DNA from: Microbispora bryophytorum
GTDB lineage: Bacteria; Actinomycetota; Actinomycetes; Streptosporangiales; Streptosporangiaceae
Assembly (NCBI RefSeq): GCF_006874465.1
Contig: NZ_VIRL01000006.1
Span: 186,001 to 250,000 of the forward strand
DNA: 64,000 nt
Direction of reading: 5' to 3'
In this document: piece after piece, positions 8,672 through 17,100 of the stretch
How positions within the stretch are numbered: the first letter of the stretch is position 1
How the letters are laid out: every line of letters begins with the position of its first letter
Made by a program: the position numbers and the translations under genes
Notes under the pieces: model-generated
Seen by the model: only the letters and a program-made list of their open reading frames with translations
Told to the model about the DNA's origin: nothing
Database searches by the model: none

Positions 8672-9103
8672 ATGACCCAGGAGACGCAGGTCGCCGTCGA
8701 GAGCGATGACGTTCCCGGCCCGCTGGCCGGGGCCGTGACCGGTGCGGCGTACGGCATGCTCTTCCTGCTGGGCGTGGTGCTCGGCGTCGTAGGGGGCTTC
8801 CAGCACGCGTGGTACGCCGGGCAGGTGCCGGTCGCCGCGATCGCCTGGCTGGCCGCCCTGTTCGCCGTGCCGTACGCGATGGGCAGACTGATGGGCGGAA
8901 GGCTGGGCGCGCTCGTCCCCGCCGTCGGCTGGCTCCTCGTCTCGTACCTACTGGCCACGCCGCAGCAGGCCGGCGACCTCGCCATCGCAGGCAATTCGGC
9001 CGGCTACTGGTACCTGTACGGCGGCGCCGTCGCCGTGGCGGCCGCCGTGGTGGTCACCCGGTCCACGAACTCGTGGCTGCTCACCTCGTACAGCCGGGCC
9101 TAA
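8672..9103 (+). CDS. DUF6113-like integral membrane protein
   Basis: A 143-residue protein with four predicted membrane segments (AAYGMLFLLGVVLGVVGG, VAAIAWLAALFAVPYAMG, GALVPAVGWLLVSYLLA and YGGAVAVAAAVVVT). It has a short acidic cytoplasmic N terminus. It starts 10 bp after the mshB stop and is probably co-transcribed with it. The family is, to my knowledge, conserved downstream of mshB in actinomycetes, but no function is established. No catalytic residues are evident. Confidence 0.8.
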   Translation: MTQETQVAVESDDVPGPLAGAVTGAAYGMLFLLGVVLGVVGGFQHAWYAGQVPVAAIAWLAALFAVPYAMGRLMGGRLGALVPAVGWLLVSYLLATPQQAGDLAIAGNSAGYWYLYGGAVAVAAAVVVTRSTNSWLLTSYSRA

Positions 9104-9168
9104 GCCTGCCTGTGCTCGCCCGTGCTTGCCTGCTTGTATAGGCGCAGACCCTCGCCGATCCTGGGGAC

Positions 9169-9606
9169 ATGCGGCGGTCGCACCGGGTCCGGCAGGTCAT
9201 CAACTACGTCAACCTCTCCACGCCCCTCGGGCTGCTGATCGCGCGGATCGGCGGAGCCCGCACCCACAGGGGGGAGCGCGGCCTCGTCTACGCGCACGGC
9301 TACCGCATCCCGTTCCCCGTCGCCGGGGCGTTCACGGTGGGCAACGTGATCCTGACCAAGCACAGGGAGGGCTACCTCACCGGCTGCCTGCTCGACCACG
9401 AGTCGCGCCACGCCACCCAGTACGCGTTCTGCGTCGGCCTGCCCATGCTCGTGCTGTACGTGCTCGCCTCGGCCGTCTCGTACGCCGTCTGCGGTCATCC
9501 GGCCTCGTGGAACCTTTTCGAACGGATGGCCGGTTTGGGTGACGGTGGTTATCCCCTCGTGCATCCCTGGTGGAGGAGAAGGCGAAGGAGGTCACATTCC
9601 ACCTGA
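9169..9606 (+). CDS. Small membrane protein with an HExxH motif
   Basis: A 145-residue protein of unknown function. It contains LLDHESRHATQYA, an HExxH zinc-metallopeptidase-like motif, followed by a hydrophobic stretch (GLPMLVLYVLASAVSYAVC) and a very basic tail (RRRRRRSHST). The N-terminal half (LIARIGGARTHRGERG, then YRIPFPVAGAFTVGNVILTKH) resembles a compact family seen in other actinomycetes, but I cannot name it. Whether the motif binds zinc is untested; a third ligand is not obvious. ATG 9169 is used; no strong ribosome-binding site is seen. Confidence 0.7.
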   Translation: MRRSHRVRQVINYVNLSTPLGLLIARIGGARTHRGERGLVYAHGYRIPFPVAGAFTVGNVILTKHREGYLTGCLLDHESRHATQYAFCVGLPMLVLYVLASAVSYAVCGHPASWNLFERMAGLGDGGYPLVHPWWRRRRRRSHST

Positions 9607-9695
9607 AGGCGGAGGAAACATGAAGGGAATCCACCGGTCGCAGGAGGAATAATTTCGGCTCCGCGGGGATCATGGAGAGCGGAAGGGAGTTCCCC

Positions 9696-10718
9696 ATGTC
9701 GCAGACGATTCACCCGGAAAGCCCTGAAGCCACAGAAATTCCCGTTTCTCCCGTTCCGAAAGCGCCGAGTGCGCCGATTGTTCCGCCTGCCACACCCCGC
9801 CGATGGCCGTCCAGCTTCGCCGACAGGCTGACCGCCCCTCTCCCGGACTTCCGCGAGGTCACCAGTGTCATGTGGCACGGGCAACTGCGGCCCGACATCG
9901 GTGACAGCGACCAGATTCCCGTCCACCGTGTCGGCCTGCCCCGCGCCGCCGCGACCGAGACCGTGGTGACCTGGGTCGGCCACGCGACGTTCGTTCTCCA
10001 GATCGGCGGGCTGACCGTGCTGACCGATCCGGTGTGGTCCCGCAAGATCCCCGGTGTGCGCCAGCGGCTGACCCCTCCCGGCGTCGCCTGGTCCGACCTG
10101 CCCGAGGTCGACGCGATCGTGATCAGCCACAACCACTACGACCACCTGGACGCGCCGACGATCCGCCGCCTGCCGAAGGACACGGCCGTCTTCGTACCCG
10201 CCAAGCTCGGCGGGTGGTTCCGGCGGCGCGGCTTCCGCGACGTGACCGAACTGGACTGGTGGGAGTCGGCCCGCCTCGGCGACGTGACGTTCGACTTCGT
10301 CCCGGCGCACCACTGGAGCCGCCGTACGCTCTGGGACACCTGCCGCACCCTGTGGGGCGGATGGGTGCTCACCTCACGCGAGCGCCGGGTCTACTTCGCC
10401 GGTGACACGGCCTACGGAGAGCGGTTCGCCCAGATCGGCGAGCGTTACCCGGGCATCGACCTCGCTCTCATGCCGGTCGGCGCCTACGAGCCGCGCTGGT
10501 TCATGAAGGTCTCCCACGTCGACCCCGCCCAGGCCGTGCAGGGCTGCCTCGACGTGGGCGCGCGGCGGATGGCCACCATGCACTGGGGCACGTTCGTGCT
10601 GTCGGGCGAGCCGCTGCTGGAGCCCGTGCGCGAGGCCCGCGCCGTATGGGAGTCGCGCGGCCTCGACCCCGCCGACCTGTGGGACCTCGCCGTCGGCGAG
10701 AGCCGTACCCTCCCCTGA
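9696..10718 (+). CDS. Metallo-beta-lactamase-fold hydrolase (NAPE-PLD/UlaG-like)
   Basis: A 340-residue MBL-fold enzyme. The metal-binding motif SHNHYDHLD is intact, with further ligands in APAHHWSRR-type position (VPAHHWS), YFAGDTAYG and the final TMHWGTF. The sequence YFAGDTAYGERFAQIGERYPGIDLALMPVGAYEPRWFM is typical of the NAPE-PLD-like phosphodiesterase branch (residue run split here only by motif), which hydrolyses phosphodiester or lactone substrates. Start ATG 9696 follows GGAAGGGAG at good spacing; an upstream ATG at 9672 lacks one. The first 45 residues are Pro/Ser-rich and probably disordered. Confidence 0.85.
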   Translation: MSQTIHPESPEATEIPVSPVPKAPSAPIVPPATPRRWPSSFADRLTAPLPDFREVTSVMWHGQLRPDIGDSDQIPVHRVGLPRAAATETVVTWVGHATFVLQIGGLTVLTDPVWSRKIPGVRQRLTPPGVAWSDLPEVDAIVISHNHYDHLDAPTIRRLPKDTAVFVPAKLGGWFRRRGFRDVTELDWWESARLGDVTFDFVPAHHWSRRTLWDTCRTLWGGWVLTSRERRVYFAGDTAYGERFAQIGERYPGIDLALMPVGAYEPRWFMKVSHVDPAQAVQGCLDVGARRMATMHWGTFVLSGEPLLEPVREARAVWESRGLDPADLWDLAVGESRTLP

Positions 10719-10776
10719 CGGGCCGGCCGGGATGGCGCTTGCGGGAGAGCGGCTCCGGCTGTGGCTCCGGCCGTGG

Positions 10777-11715
10777 CTAGGGCCGCTCTCCGAGCATCGC
10801 CGCGGCGTTGGCCAGCCGCGTCCGCAGTTGCCGCCGGAACGCCCGGAGTTCGGGGCCGTGTCTGTCTGCGATCGTCCGCTGGGCATCGATCTCACTCGTC
10901 AGCCGCACGATCAGATAGTCCACCTGCAGCTTGCAGCGCATGTCCGCCGCCGCGGTGGCCTCCTCCCGCGTGTCACCCGGTTTCCGCCAGCGCGGGTCCT
11001 CCCACGCCTTGACGGGCGTTGGGTAGGTGTAGCCGGCCCTCTTCATGCAGGCGCTCCACGCCGTGTTCACCGCTTTCACCCGGGGATCAGCGAGCGCCTT
11101 GTCGTACGCCTGCATGCCCAGCCGGACGACCAGCCACTCCGCGTCGGGCGGGACCCCTTTCATCACGCGCCGGTTCGCCGCCCCGATGCAGCCACCCTCC
11201 GGCACGCGGATGCCTCTGACCGTCTTCGGCCCCTGTCCGTTCAGGACGGCCTGCTCTTCGATCGGGGTCAGGCCCGTGCCCGCTCTCGTGGATCTTGGCG
11301 GTTTCTGCTGCTGCGAGGGAGGCTGCAACGGCACGGCGTACCCATAACGGGCGGCCAGGGCAGGATCGACGAACAGGTAACGGCGGGCTCTCGGCGTCGT
11401 GTCGCGCTGCGGTGGCAACGGAGTGTCGTCGTATCCCTTCATTCCGAACCTATTCGTGCACAGGGCCACCGAATGGCGTACGGCGTTGACGAGCCGGGCT
11501 CGCTGTTCGGGTGTCGGCTCGAACGCGTCCAGGGGGAACACCGCGTTCTCGACCGTCCGTACCGCCTTCTGAGCCGCCTGCCCGCCGTCCGGCACGGGCG
11601 ACGCGGTGAGAGTGGTGCCCACTGCGGCGGCGGTTCCGCTCGCCTGGCACCCACTGAGCGCGACAGCGGCGAGCACGGCGAGCGGAAGCGGGCGGAAACG
11701 CGAAACATAGGGCAC
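10777..11715 (-). CDS. Putative lipoprotein of unknown function
   Basis: A protein of about 312 residues starting at GTG 11715 (start uncertain; an in-frame ATG lies at 11775). A signal sequence with lipobox ([18 protein letters not shown]) indicates a lipid-anchored exported protein. The mature part has scattered cysteines ([31 protein letters not shown]) that may form disulfides, and it is rich in Arg. I do not recognise a catalytic motif. Actinomycetes encode many such lipoproteins. Divergent from the RraA-like gene, with a 116-bp shared upstream region. Confidence 0.75.
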   Translation of the reverse strand: MPYVSRFRPLPLAVLAAVALSGCQASGTAAAVGTTLTASPVPDGGQAAQKAVRTVENAVFPLDAFEPTPEQRARLVNAVRHSVALCTNRFGMKGYDDTPLPPQRDTTPRARRYLFVDPALAARYGYAVPLQPPSQQQKPPRSTRAGTGLTPIEEQAVLNGQGPKTVRGIRVPEGGCIGAANRRVMKGVPPDAEWLVVRLGMQAYDKALADPRVKAVNTAWSACMKRAGYTYPTPVKAWEDPRWRKPGDTREEATAAADMRCKLQVDYLIVRLTSEIDAQRTIADRHGPELRAFRRQLRTRLANAAAMLGERP

Positions 11716-11831
11716 ATCTGCATTCTTTTCCCAGTGGGCTTCGCTCGCATAATCAGGGCATTTACGGAAGGACAAACCCCGGAGTTTCCGTTCGGCGGCA
11801 ACGATCGCGCGGGCCCTGGCACCGTGCGGCC

Positions 11832-12314
11832 ATGAGCTTCGCGACCGCCGATCTCTACGACGCCCACGGTGACGCGCTGCGCAGTTGTGTCACACAGTTC
11901 CGCTCGTACGGCTCACGGACGCGATTCTCCGGCCAGATCGCCACGGTCCGCTGCCTGGAGGACAACGCGCTCGTCAAGCAGGTGCTCGCGACACCGGGCG
12001 AGGGCCGGGTGCTGGTGGCCGACGGCGGCGGATCGCTGCGTACGGCGCTGCTCGGCGACATGATTGCGACCTCGGCGGTGGAGAACCGCTGGGCGGGCGT
12101 GGTGATCAACGGCGCGGTAAGGGACACGGCAGCCCTGACCAGGCTCGACCTTGGTATCAAGGCGCTCGGCGTCAACCCGCGCAAGAGCGCCAAGACCGGC
12201 CTGGGGGAGATCGACGTCCCGGTGAACTTCGGCGACGTGTCCTTCCCCCCGGGTGCATGGCTCTACAGCGACGAGGACGGCATCCTCGTCAGCGACCAGC
12301 GCCTCGACGTCTGA
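11832..12314 (+). CDS. rraA: RraA-family protein (ribonuclease E activity regulator A / HMG aldolase-like)
   Basis: A 160-residue RraA/MenG-like protein of full family length. Family landmarks are [56 protein letters not shown] and the C-terminal [14 protein letters not shown]. coli RraA inhibits RNase E. Related proteins are 4-hydroxy-4-methyl-2-oxoglutarate/oxaloacetate lyases with metal bound near the G-x-R-D motif, present here as GAVRD. Which activity applies cannot be decided from sequence. Convergent with the HNH gene 40 bp away. Confidence 0.9.
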   Translation: MSFATADLYDAHGDALRSCVTQFRSYGSRTRFSGQIATVRCLEDNALVKQVLATPGEGRVLVADGGGSLRTALLGDMIATSAVENRWAGVVINGAVRDTAALTRLDLGIKALGVNPRKSAKTGLGEIDVPVNFGDVSFPPGAWLYSDEDGILVSDQRLDV

Positions 12315-12354
12315 GCTTTCCGGCTGCTGCCGGTGCCGCCACCCGGCGGCTCTC

Positions 12355-15264
12355 TCACTCCCATAGCCGCCGGGCCCGGGCCGGGTGGTAGGTGAAGGTC
12401 CAGCGGTCGGTGCCGGTCTTGTGGCGGGTGTAGCGGTCGGGGTGTTGGTAGCGGTCGCGGTTGTGGAACTGGCAGGCCGGGCCGAGGAGTTTCAGGTCGG
12501 TCAGGCCGCCGGTGCTCCAGTTGTCGGCGTGGTCGATCTGGCACATGGTGGCGGGCAGCGGGCAGCCGTCGATCCAGCAGGTGGCGTAGCGGGCGTAGAC
12601 GGCCCGTCGTTGGGCGGGGGTGGCCAGGCGGACCTTGCGGCCCATGTCCAGCACCTGCCCCTCGGCGTCCATCACCAGCCGCACCAGCGCGGAGGTGCGG
12701 GCCAGGCGATGCACGCTGGCGAGGGGCAGCATCTGCCCGGTCGCCAGCAACAACCCCGGCGCGGTGCCCAGCAGAGCTCCCGGCACCGCCCCGAGCAGCG
12801 TCTCACCCGGCGCTGCTCCCGCTGGCCTCCCCGGTGCTGTTCCCAGTGGCTCGCCCGGTGGTGTCCCCGGCGCTGTTCCGGGCGCTGTCCCCGTTGGCGT
12901 CCCCGGGGGTGTCCCTGGCCTCGGCGCGCCCGGCGGTGCTTCCGGCACTGCGCCCGGTGCTGTTCCCGTTGTCCCCGACGTGCAGGAGCACCGGGCCTCG
13001 CCGCCGCACCCGCACGCGCTCTGCCCATCTGCCGCGTCCTGCTGCGCCCAGCCCGGCTGATCCCGGCCCTGCTCATCACTGCCTGGCTCATCGAAGCCGG
13101 GCTCACAACGGCGGTCCGGCTCGTGGCGGCGCTGCTCACAGCGCATGTCGCTCTGGTTCTCAGGCGTGCCCTGCGCATGCCTGCAGTCCCCCGCAGGCCG
13201 ATGCCCGGCGTGGGCGTGATGCGCAGCGGCGTCCTCGGGAGGAGGATCCGGCCATTCCGCCGCGCGAGAATGCGCCGCGCGGGGACGCACCGCATGTGGT
13301 GGCGCTGCGTGTGGTGGCGCTGCGTGTGGCGGAGCTGTGTGTGGGGGCGTGCTTCCGCCGTAGGCAGGCCATGCTGGTGCACGCTCGGGGTCTGTTTCAG
13401 CGTGGGCCGCGGCATGGTCGCGGTCTGCGCCCCTGGGTGGTGCGGTGTCGTCGTCCTCGGCAGACGCGAGGTCAAGGTTGGTGCTCCCGGCGGCGGCGTC
13501 GGTGGCTGCCCCGGCATCGGCATCGGCTGCCGGAGCGGCTGCTGTCTCGGCTTCGGCGGTGCCGGGGTCACGTGGCCGGTGGGGGCCCTCACCCTGAGCA
13601 GGTGCGGCAGCACCGGTCATGCCCGCGTCGCCCACATCGCTGGGGTCCGCGTCGCCGGGGTCGTCGTCGCTGAGGTTGCCGGGGTCGTCGGTGGGGATGG
13701 CGTCTTCGACGTCGCCGTCTTCCACCGGGCAGGGCCCGTCAACGCTTCCGCTGCCGCCGGAGACGTCGGTGTCCTCACTGTCGCCATCCTCGGCAGTGGC
13801 CGCGCCCTCGGCATCCTGGGCGTCCTGGCCGTCGCCGGCACCCTCGTCACCCTGCGCGCCCTCGGTGCCCTCACCGTTCTCGGCGTTCTCGGCCTTCTCG
13901 CCGACCTGCGCGTCCTCAGCGTTGTCCGCACCCTGGGCGTCCCGGCCGTCGTCCTCAGCGCTCTCGCCGACCTGCGCGTCCTCGGCACTCTGGGCGTCCT
14001 GGGCGTCTTCAGGGTGGTCGGGTTCGGGGGCGGGGTCTTCGGGGTGGTCGGGTTGGGGGTCGGTGGGGAGGGATTCGGCGTTGACCAGGACCAGGAGCTC
14101 AGCGACGATCTTCTGCTCCATCAACGCGATGAACGCATCCGCCTGGCGGACCCGCAGCGGCCGATCATCGCCCTCCGCGCCCGGCTTGGCATAAGCATCC
14201 AGCAGCGCCCGCAACCGGGCCGCCGCCTCACGCGGCAGATAAAACTCCCCCTCCAACCCACCGCCCGCAGTGGGGCGGACCCGCAAAAACCGCCGCCCGT
14301 AATCGGCCCGCTCGTCCCGCTCCTCACCATCAGGGTCCAGCACCGCCCGCAAGTAACGCCCGGCTTTGGCCACCTCCGCCGGCCCCGCCTTGCCCGCCAG
14401 CTCCAGCAAAATCGGCTCGGCCAGCCCCGCGTGCTCATCGCTCAACCGCGCGGTGGCGGTGCAGATCGCCTCCACCACCCCCGCCGACAGGTTCCCGGCG
14501 GCGAACTTCTCCCGCACCCTCGGTAGGCGGGCCAGCTCCACCGCCAAGGTCAGCAGACGGCCCGCTCCGGCCACGCTCATCCCGGCGGCGGTGCGCAGCC
14601 AGCTGCGGGTGGAGGCATGCCCATGCTGTTTGGCCTGCCCCGCCCGATGCACCTGCCCCACCCGATCCGCCAACGCGCACGTGATCCGATCCCGCGCGAA
14701 CAGCAAATCCTCAGCCTCGGCCACGCAGATGTCCGCATCGTCCGGCAACGGCATCAGCGCCAACGCCTGCGCCGACTCGCGCAACGAACTCACGAGCACC
14801 CACGACGACCGGCCCTTGCCCTGACCGGGACCGGCACCACAACCACCGGCCCTCCCGGCTCCGGCACCACCGGCACTCCGGCCATCGCCTGCACCACGGG
14901 CGCTCCCGGCACCGGCACGGGCACCAGCGCTGTCGGCGCTGTCGCCGCTCGTGGCACTGGTCGCGTCGTCGACGCCCTCACCGTCGGTGAGCCCGCTGTC
15001 GGTGCTGCTGGCACTGCTGCCGGTGCTCTTGGTGCTGGTGTCAGCCTTGGTGTGGCTCGCGTGCCGCGCCGGCTGGGGGTCGGCGATCGGAAAGTGCTCG
15101 CGGGCGAGCGAACCTTCCGACGACCACAGAGGGGAATCGGCGCTCAGCCGATCCCACCACTCTCTGTCGGCATCGTTCGAACGACGACGGTGGCCAGAAT
15201 CCGGATCTAACAGATCCACCGCAGCCTCCTCACTCGATTCGAACTCTTGTATGAATTCTTCCAC
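12355..15264 (-). CDS. DUF222/HNH endonuclease-like protein with very long low-complexity insert
   Basis: A 969-residue protein, about twice the usual DUF222-HNH size (about 400-550). Residues roughly 150-390 are the DUF222 helical domain (GHASTRSWLRTAAGMS, YGRRFLRVRPTAGGGLEG). Residues roughly 890-960 are the C-terminal HNH nuclease (CWIDGCPLPATMCQIDHADN, then CQFHNRDRYQHPD). Between them lie about 450 residues of low complexity in three blocks: acidic (AEDAQVGE repeats), Pro/His (APPHAAPPHA) and Gly/Pro/Thr (PGTAPGTAPGTPPG). The frame is open throughout, so it is not an obvious pseudogene. Actinobacteria carry several DUF222-HNH copies, often linked to mobile elements; the substrate is unknown. 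GTG 15264 is the first start. Confidence 0.85.
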   Translation of the reverse strand: MEEFIQEFESSEEAAVDLLDPDSGHRRRSNDADREWWDRLSADSPLWSSEGSLAREHFPIADPQPARHASHTKADTSTKSTGSSASSTDSGLTDGEGVDDATSATSGDSADSAGARAGAGSARGAGDGRSAGGAGAGRAGGCGAGPGQGKGRSSWVLVSSLRESAQALALMPLPDDADICVAEAEDLLFARDRITCALADRVGQVHRAGQAKQHGHASTRSWLRTAAGMSVAGAGRLLTLAVELARLPRVREKFAAGNLSAGVVEAICTATARLSDEHAGLAEPILLELAGKAGPAEVAKAGRYLRAVLDPDGEERDERADYGRRFLRVRPTAGGGLEGEFYLPREAAARLRALLDAYAKPGAEGDDRPLRVRQADAFIALMEQKIVAELLVLVNAESLPTDPQPDHPEDPAPEPDHPEDAQDAQSAEDAQVGESAEDDGRDAQGADNAEDAQVGEKAENAENGEGTEGAQGDEGAGDGQDAQDAEGAATAEDGDSEDTDVSGGSGSVDGPCPVEDGDVEDAIPTDDPGNLSDDDPGDADPSDVGDAGMTGAAAPAQGEGPHRPRDPGTAEAETAAAPAADADAGAATDAAAGSTNLDLASAEDDDTAPPRGADRDHAAAHAETDPERAPAWPAYGGSTPPHTAPPHAAPPHAAPPHAVRPRAAHSRAAEWPDPPPEDAAAHHAHAGHRPAGDCRHAQGTPENQSDMRCEQRRHEPDRRCEPGFDEPGSDEQGRDQPGWAQQDAADGQSACGCGGEARCSCTSGTTGTAPGAVPEAPPGAPRPGTPPGTPTGTAPGTAPGTPPGEPLGTAPGRPAGAAPGETLLGAVPGALLGTAPGLLLATGQMLPLASVHRLARTSALVRLVMDAEGQVLDMGRKVRLATPAQRRAVYARYATCWIDGCPLPATMCQIDHADNWSTGGLTDLKLLGPACQFHNRDRYQHPDRYTRHKTGTDRWTFTYHPARARRLWE

Positions 15265-15823
15265 CTGCTCGTCACTCTGAGCAACCGACAGAAGCGAATA
15301 GTTGGAGCATCAGGTTGAGTCGCCGGTTGTTCTCGCGTGCTTGAGGCCCGGAAGGGGTCGGCTGTCCGGGGTGCTCCTCTCGCAGCCGCGTTTAACGGTC
15401 TGCGGGTTACGGGCGCGGATACCGAGCTGGACGGCCGAGCTCGCAGGAAAGGAGCGGAGGCGACTGCCGAGGCCGTCCAACAGGCCAGGCGCTGACGTGA
15501 CTTCGGCCCTCACTCTGGGCGGCAGGCGAATCCGCTGCCGGGCCAGCTGTCAGTACGCGCGAAGGAGGCCGGTGGTGGGCTCGTTCGGGCGATGAGAGGG
15601 GGGCCGGTGGTGGCCCGTTCGGGCGACGAGAGGGCGGCCGGTGGTCGGTTCGGTCAGGTGCGCGAAGCGGATCGGCCGGCCGGTCCCTGCACGCGTGAGA
15701 AGTGCCCGCTAGGGGAGTGTCCACAAATCTTGGCCGGGTCGATCATTGCGCCGGAAGGAACCTCCGGTCCTCGCGAAGCCCGCTCCGCTCCCTCCACCCC
15801 GGTGAACGACGGTGGACAGCGCA
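15265..15823. other. Non-coding stretch upstream of the DUF222/HNH gene
   Basis: About 560 bp without a convincing gene. Open frames here (for example 15302-15595, plus) have no recognisable family, poor codon bias and no clear ribosome-binding site. The 3' half contains imperfect direct repeats (15567-15653). The 5' half should contain the promoter of the HNH gene, but no consensus boxes stand out. Confidence 0.5.
15567..15653. repeat. Imperfect direct repeat, about 34 bp, 2.5 copies
   Basis: GGCCGGTGGTGG followed by CGTTCGGGCGAYGAGAGGG occurs at 15567-15600 and again at 15602-15634, with a truncated third copy GGCCGGTGGTCGGTTCGG at 15636-15653. The repeats lie between the HNH gene and the CysRS-like gene and have no obvious function. 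Confidence 0.6.
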
Positions 15824-16990
15824 CTAGATACGGCCGATGTCGGCGGGCAGGCCGAGGGCGAGCACGTGGTCGAAGTGGAGGAAGGTCTCGAACTTGGACC
15901 CCGGCGCGACCGACTCGTCGGCCTCCAGGTCGCGCAGCAGGCGTAGGGCTTCGGGCGTGTCGAGGTCGTCCTCCAGCGCCCGCTGGACGCGCCCTGAGTG
16001 GGCGTCGTCGATCGGGCGGCTCGGCAACTCCGCCCATTCGGCCACCCGCCGCCGAAGCCGCCGCAACTCCTCGTCGGCGGCACGAAGATCATCCCAGCTG
16101 AGGTCGATCGGTCGCCGGTAGTGGTGCTCCAGCAGGGCCAGTCGTACGGCGAGGGGATCGAGACCGGCGTCGACGAAGCCGGACAGTGGCACGACGTGAC
16201 CGGCGCCGGCCGGGCGGCCCTCGAACAGCAGGCGACCAGAATGCGCCCAGTGGGCGGCGGCCTCCTGACCGGTGGCGGCGTTCGACTGGGCCCGCGCCCT
16301 CTCGTGGTGAGGAAAGCACAGGTCGGCCCCGCCCACGTACAGGTCGAAGCGGGGGCCGAGGAACCGCAGCGGCGTGGCGGAGCACTCCAGGTCGCGGCCG
16401 GGGAGACCGCGGCCCCAGGGCGCGTCCCAGACCGCTCCGGCGTCGCCGGCGGCCGAATCCCTTGAGGGCTCCGCCGCCGGCTCCCAGAGGGGCCAGTCGG
16501 GCGCGGAGCCCGGCTTGCCGGAGATCTCGCCGTACGTGGGGAAGGACGCCGCGTCGAAGAACACCGCCCCCTCCGGGGTGGCGTAGGCGTGACCGCGCTC
16601 GATGAGCCGCCCGATGAGTTCGATCACCAGGCCCATCGTCTCGCTGGTCCTGGGGGAGTGCTCGGGGGCGCGCATGTTGAGCGCGAGCATGTCGGCGTCG
16701 AGAGACGCGCCGTTCCCGCCACGAGGGCCCCGAGGGTCCCGGGCATCGCCGGCGTCACCACCACCATCGCCGCCGTCCCGGTGAACGAGATCGGAGACAT
16801 TGCGGCAGGCGAGCACCCGCAGATTGGAGCGTTCGGCGATGCGGCGGACCAGGTCGGCGAGCAGGGCGGCGCGCAGGTCGGCGAGGCCGGCGGGCCCGTG
16901 CGCGGCGCAGGTGTACATCCGCAGAACCCGCGAACCGGCCGGGGCGACGGGCACGATCTGCCGGGTCAGGGTGTCTTGGAGCCGCAACAT
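15824..16990 (-). CDS. Cysteinyl-tRNA synthetase paralogue lacking HIGH and KMSKS motifs
   Basis: A 388-residue protein clearly homologous to CysRS from the first residue (MLRLQDTLTRQIVPV aligns with the E. coli start MLKIFNTLTRQ). The putative zinc/cysteine-binding ligands are all kept: Cys in MYTC, Cys in DLECSAT, and His and Glu in FPHHERARAQS. The ATP-binding signatures are lost: the HIGH region reads GPAGLADLRAA, and KMSKSLGN is replaced by GHVVPLSGF. The DDLDTPEALRLL helix remains, but the C-terminal tRNA-binding part is missing. It is not MshC, which keeps HIGH- and KMSKS-type motifs. An internal Gly/Asp-rich insert (GDGGGDAGDARD) is present. Role unknown; it could bind cysteine or a cysteinyl adduct without activating it. 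Confidence 0.85.
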   Translation of the reverse strand: MLRLQDTLTRQIVPVAPAGSRVLRMYTCAAHGPAGLADLRAALLADLVRRIAERSNLRVLACRNVSDLVHRDGGDGGGDAGDARDPRGPRGGNGASLDADMLALNMRAPEHSPRTSETMGLVIELIGRLIERGHAYATPEGAVFFDAASFPTYGEISGKPGSAPDWPLWEPAAEPSRDSAAGDAGAVWDAPWGRGLPGRDLECSATPLRFLGPRFDLYVGGADLCFPHHERARAQSNAATGQEAAAHWAHSGRLLFEGRPAGAGHVVPLSGFVDAGLDPLAVRLALLEHHYRRPIDLSWDDLRAADEELRRLRRRVAEWAELPSRPIDDAHSGRVQRALEDDLDTPEALRLLRDLEADESVAPGSKFETFLHFDHVLALGLPADIGRI

Positions 16991-17040
16991 GCTCCGAGCC
17001 TACGTGCTCCCCCCGACATCCCCGCCCCGGCCCCTGCGCC

Positions 17041-17100
17041 GTAATCAGCGCCGTAATCAGCGCCGTAATCAGCGCCGAAATCCGGGCCGGAATCAGGGCA
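17041..17100. repeat. 12-bp tandem repeat, five units
   Basis: GTAATCAGCGCC is repeated exactly three times (17041-17076), followed by two diverged units, GAAATCCGGGCC and GGAATCAGGGCA. The last unit contains the stop codon of the HTH/winged-helix gene. The array therefore marks the junction between that operon and the CysRS-like gene downstream. Confidence 0.85.

Noticed and set aside
9620-9652. Ten-codon frame MKGIHRSQEE with GGAGGAA ahead of the MBL-fold gene
   Set aside because: A leader peptide is possible, but there is no attenuation hairpin or run of regulatory codons. The Shine-Dalgarno-like sequence alone is weak support.
15302-15595. 97-codon plus-strand open frame in the gap after the HNH gene
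   Set aside because: No ribosome-binding site, no family resemblance, and low codon-bias contrast; overlapping frames on the other strand look equally good.
15824-16990. CysRS-like gene as MshC (mycothiol ligase) or a working CysRS
   Set aside because: MshC and CysRS both keep HIGH- and KMSKS-type motifs, which are absent here; the second mycothiol enzyme must lie elsewhere.
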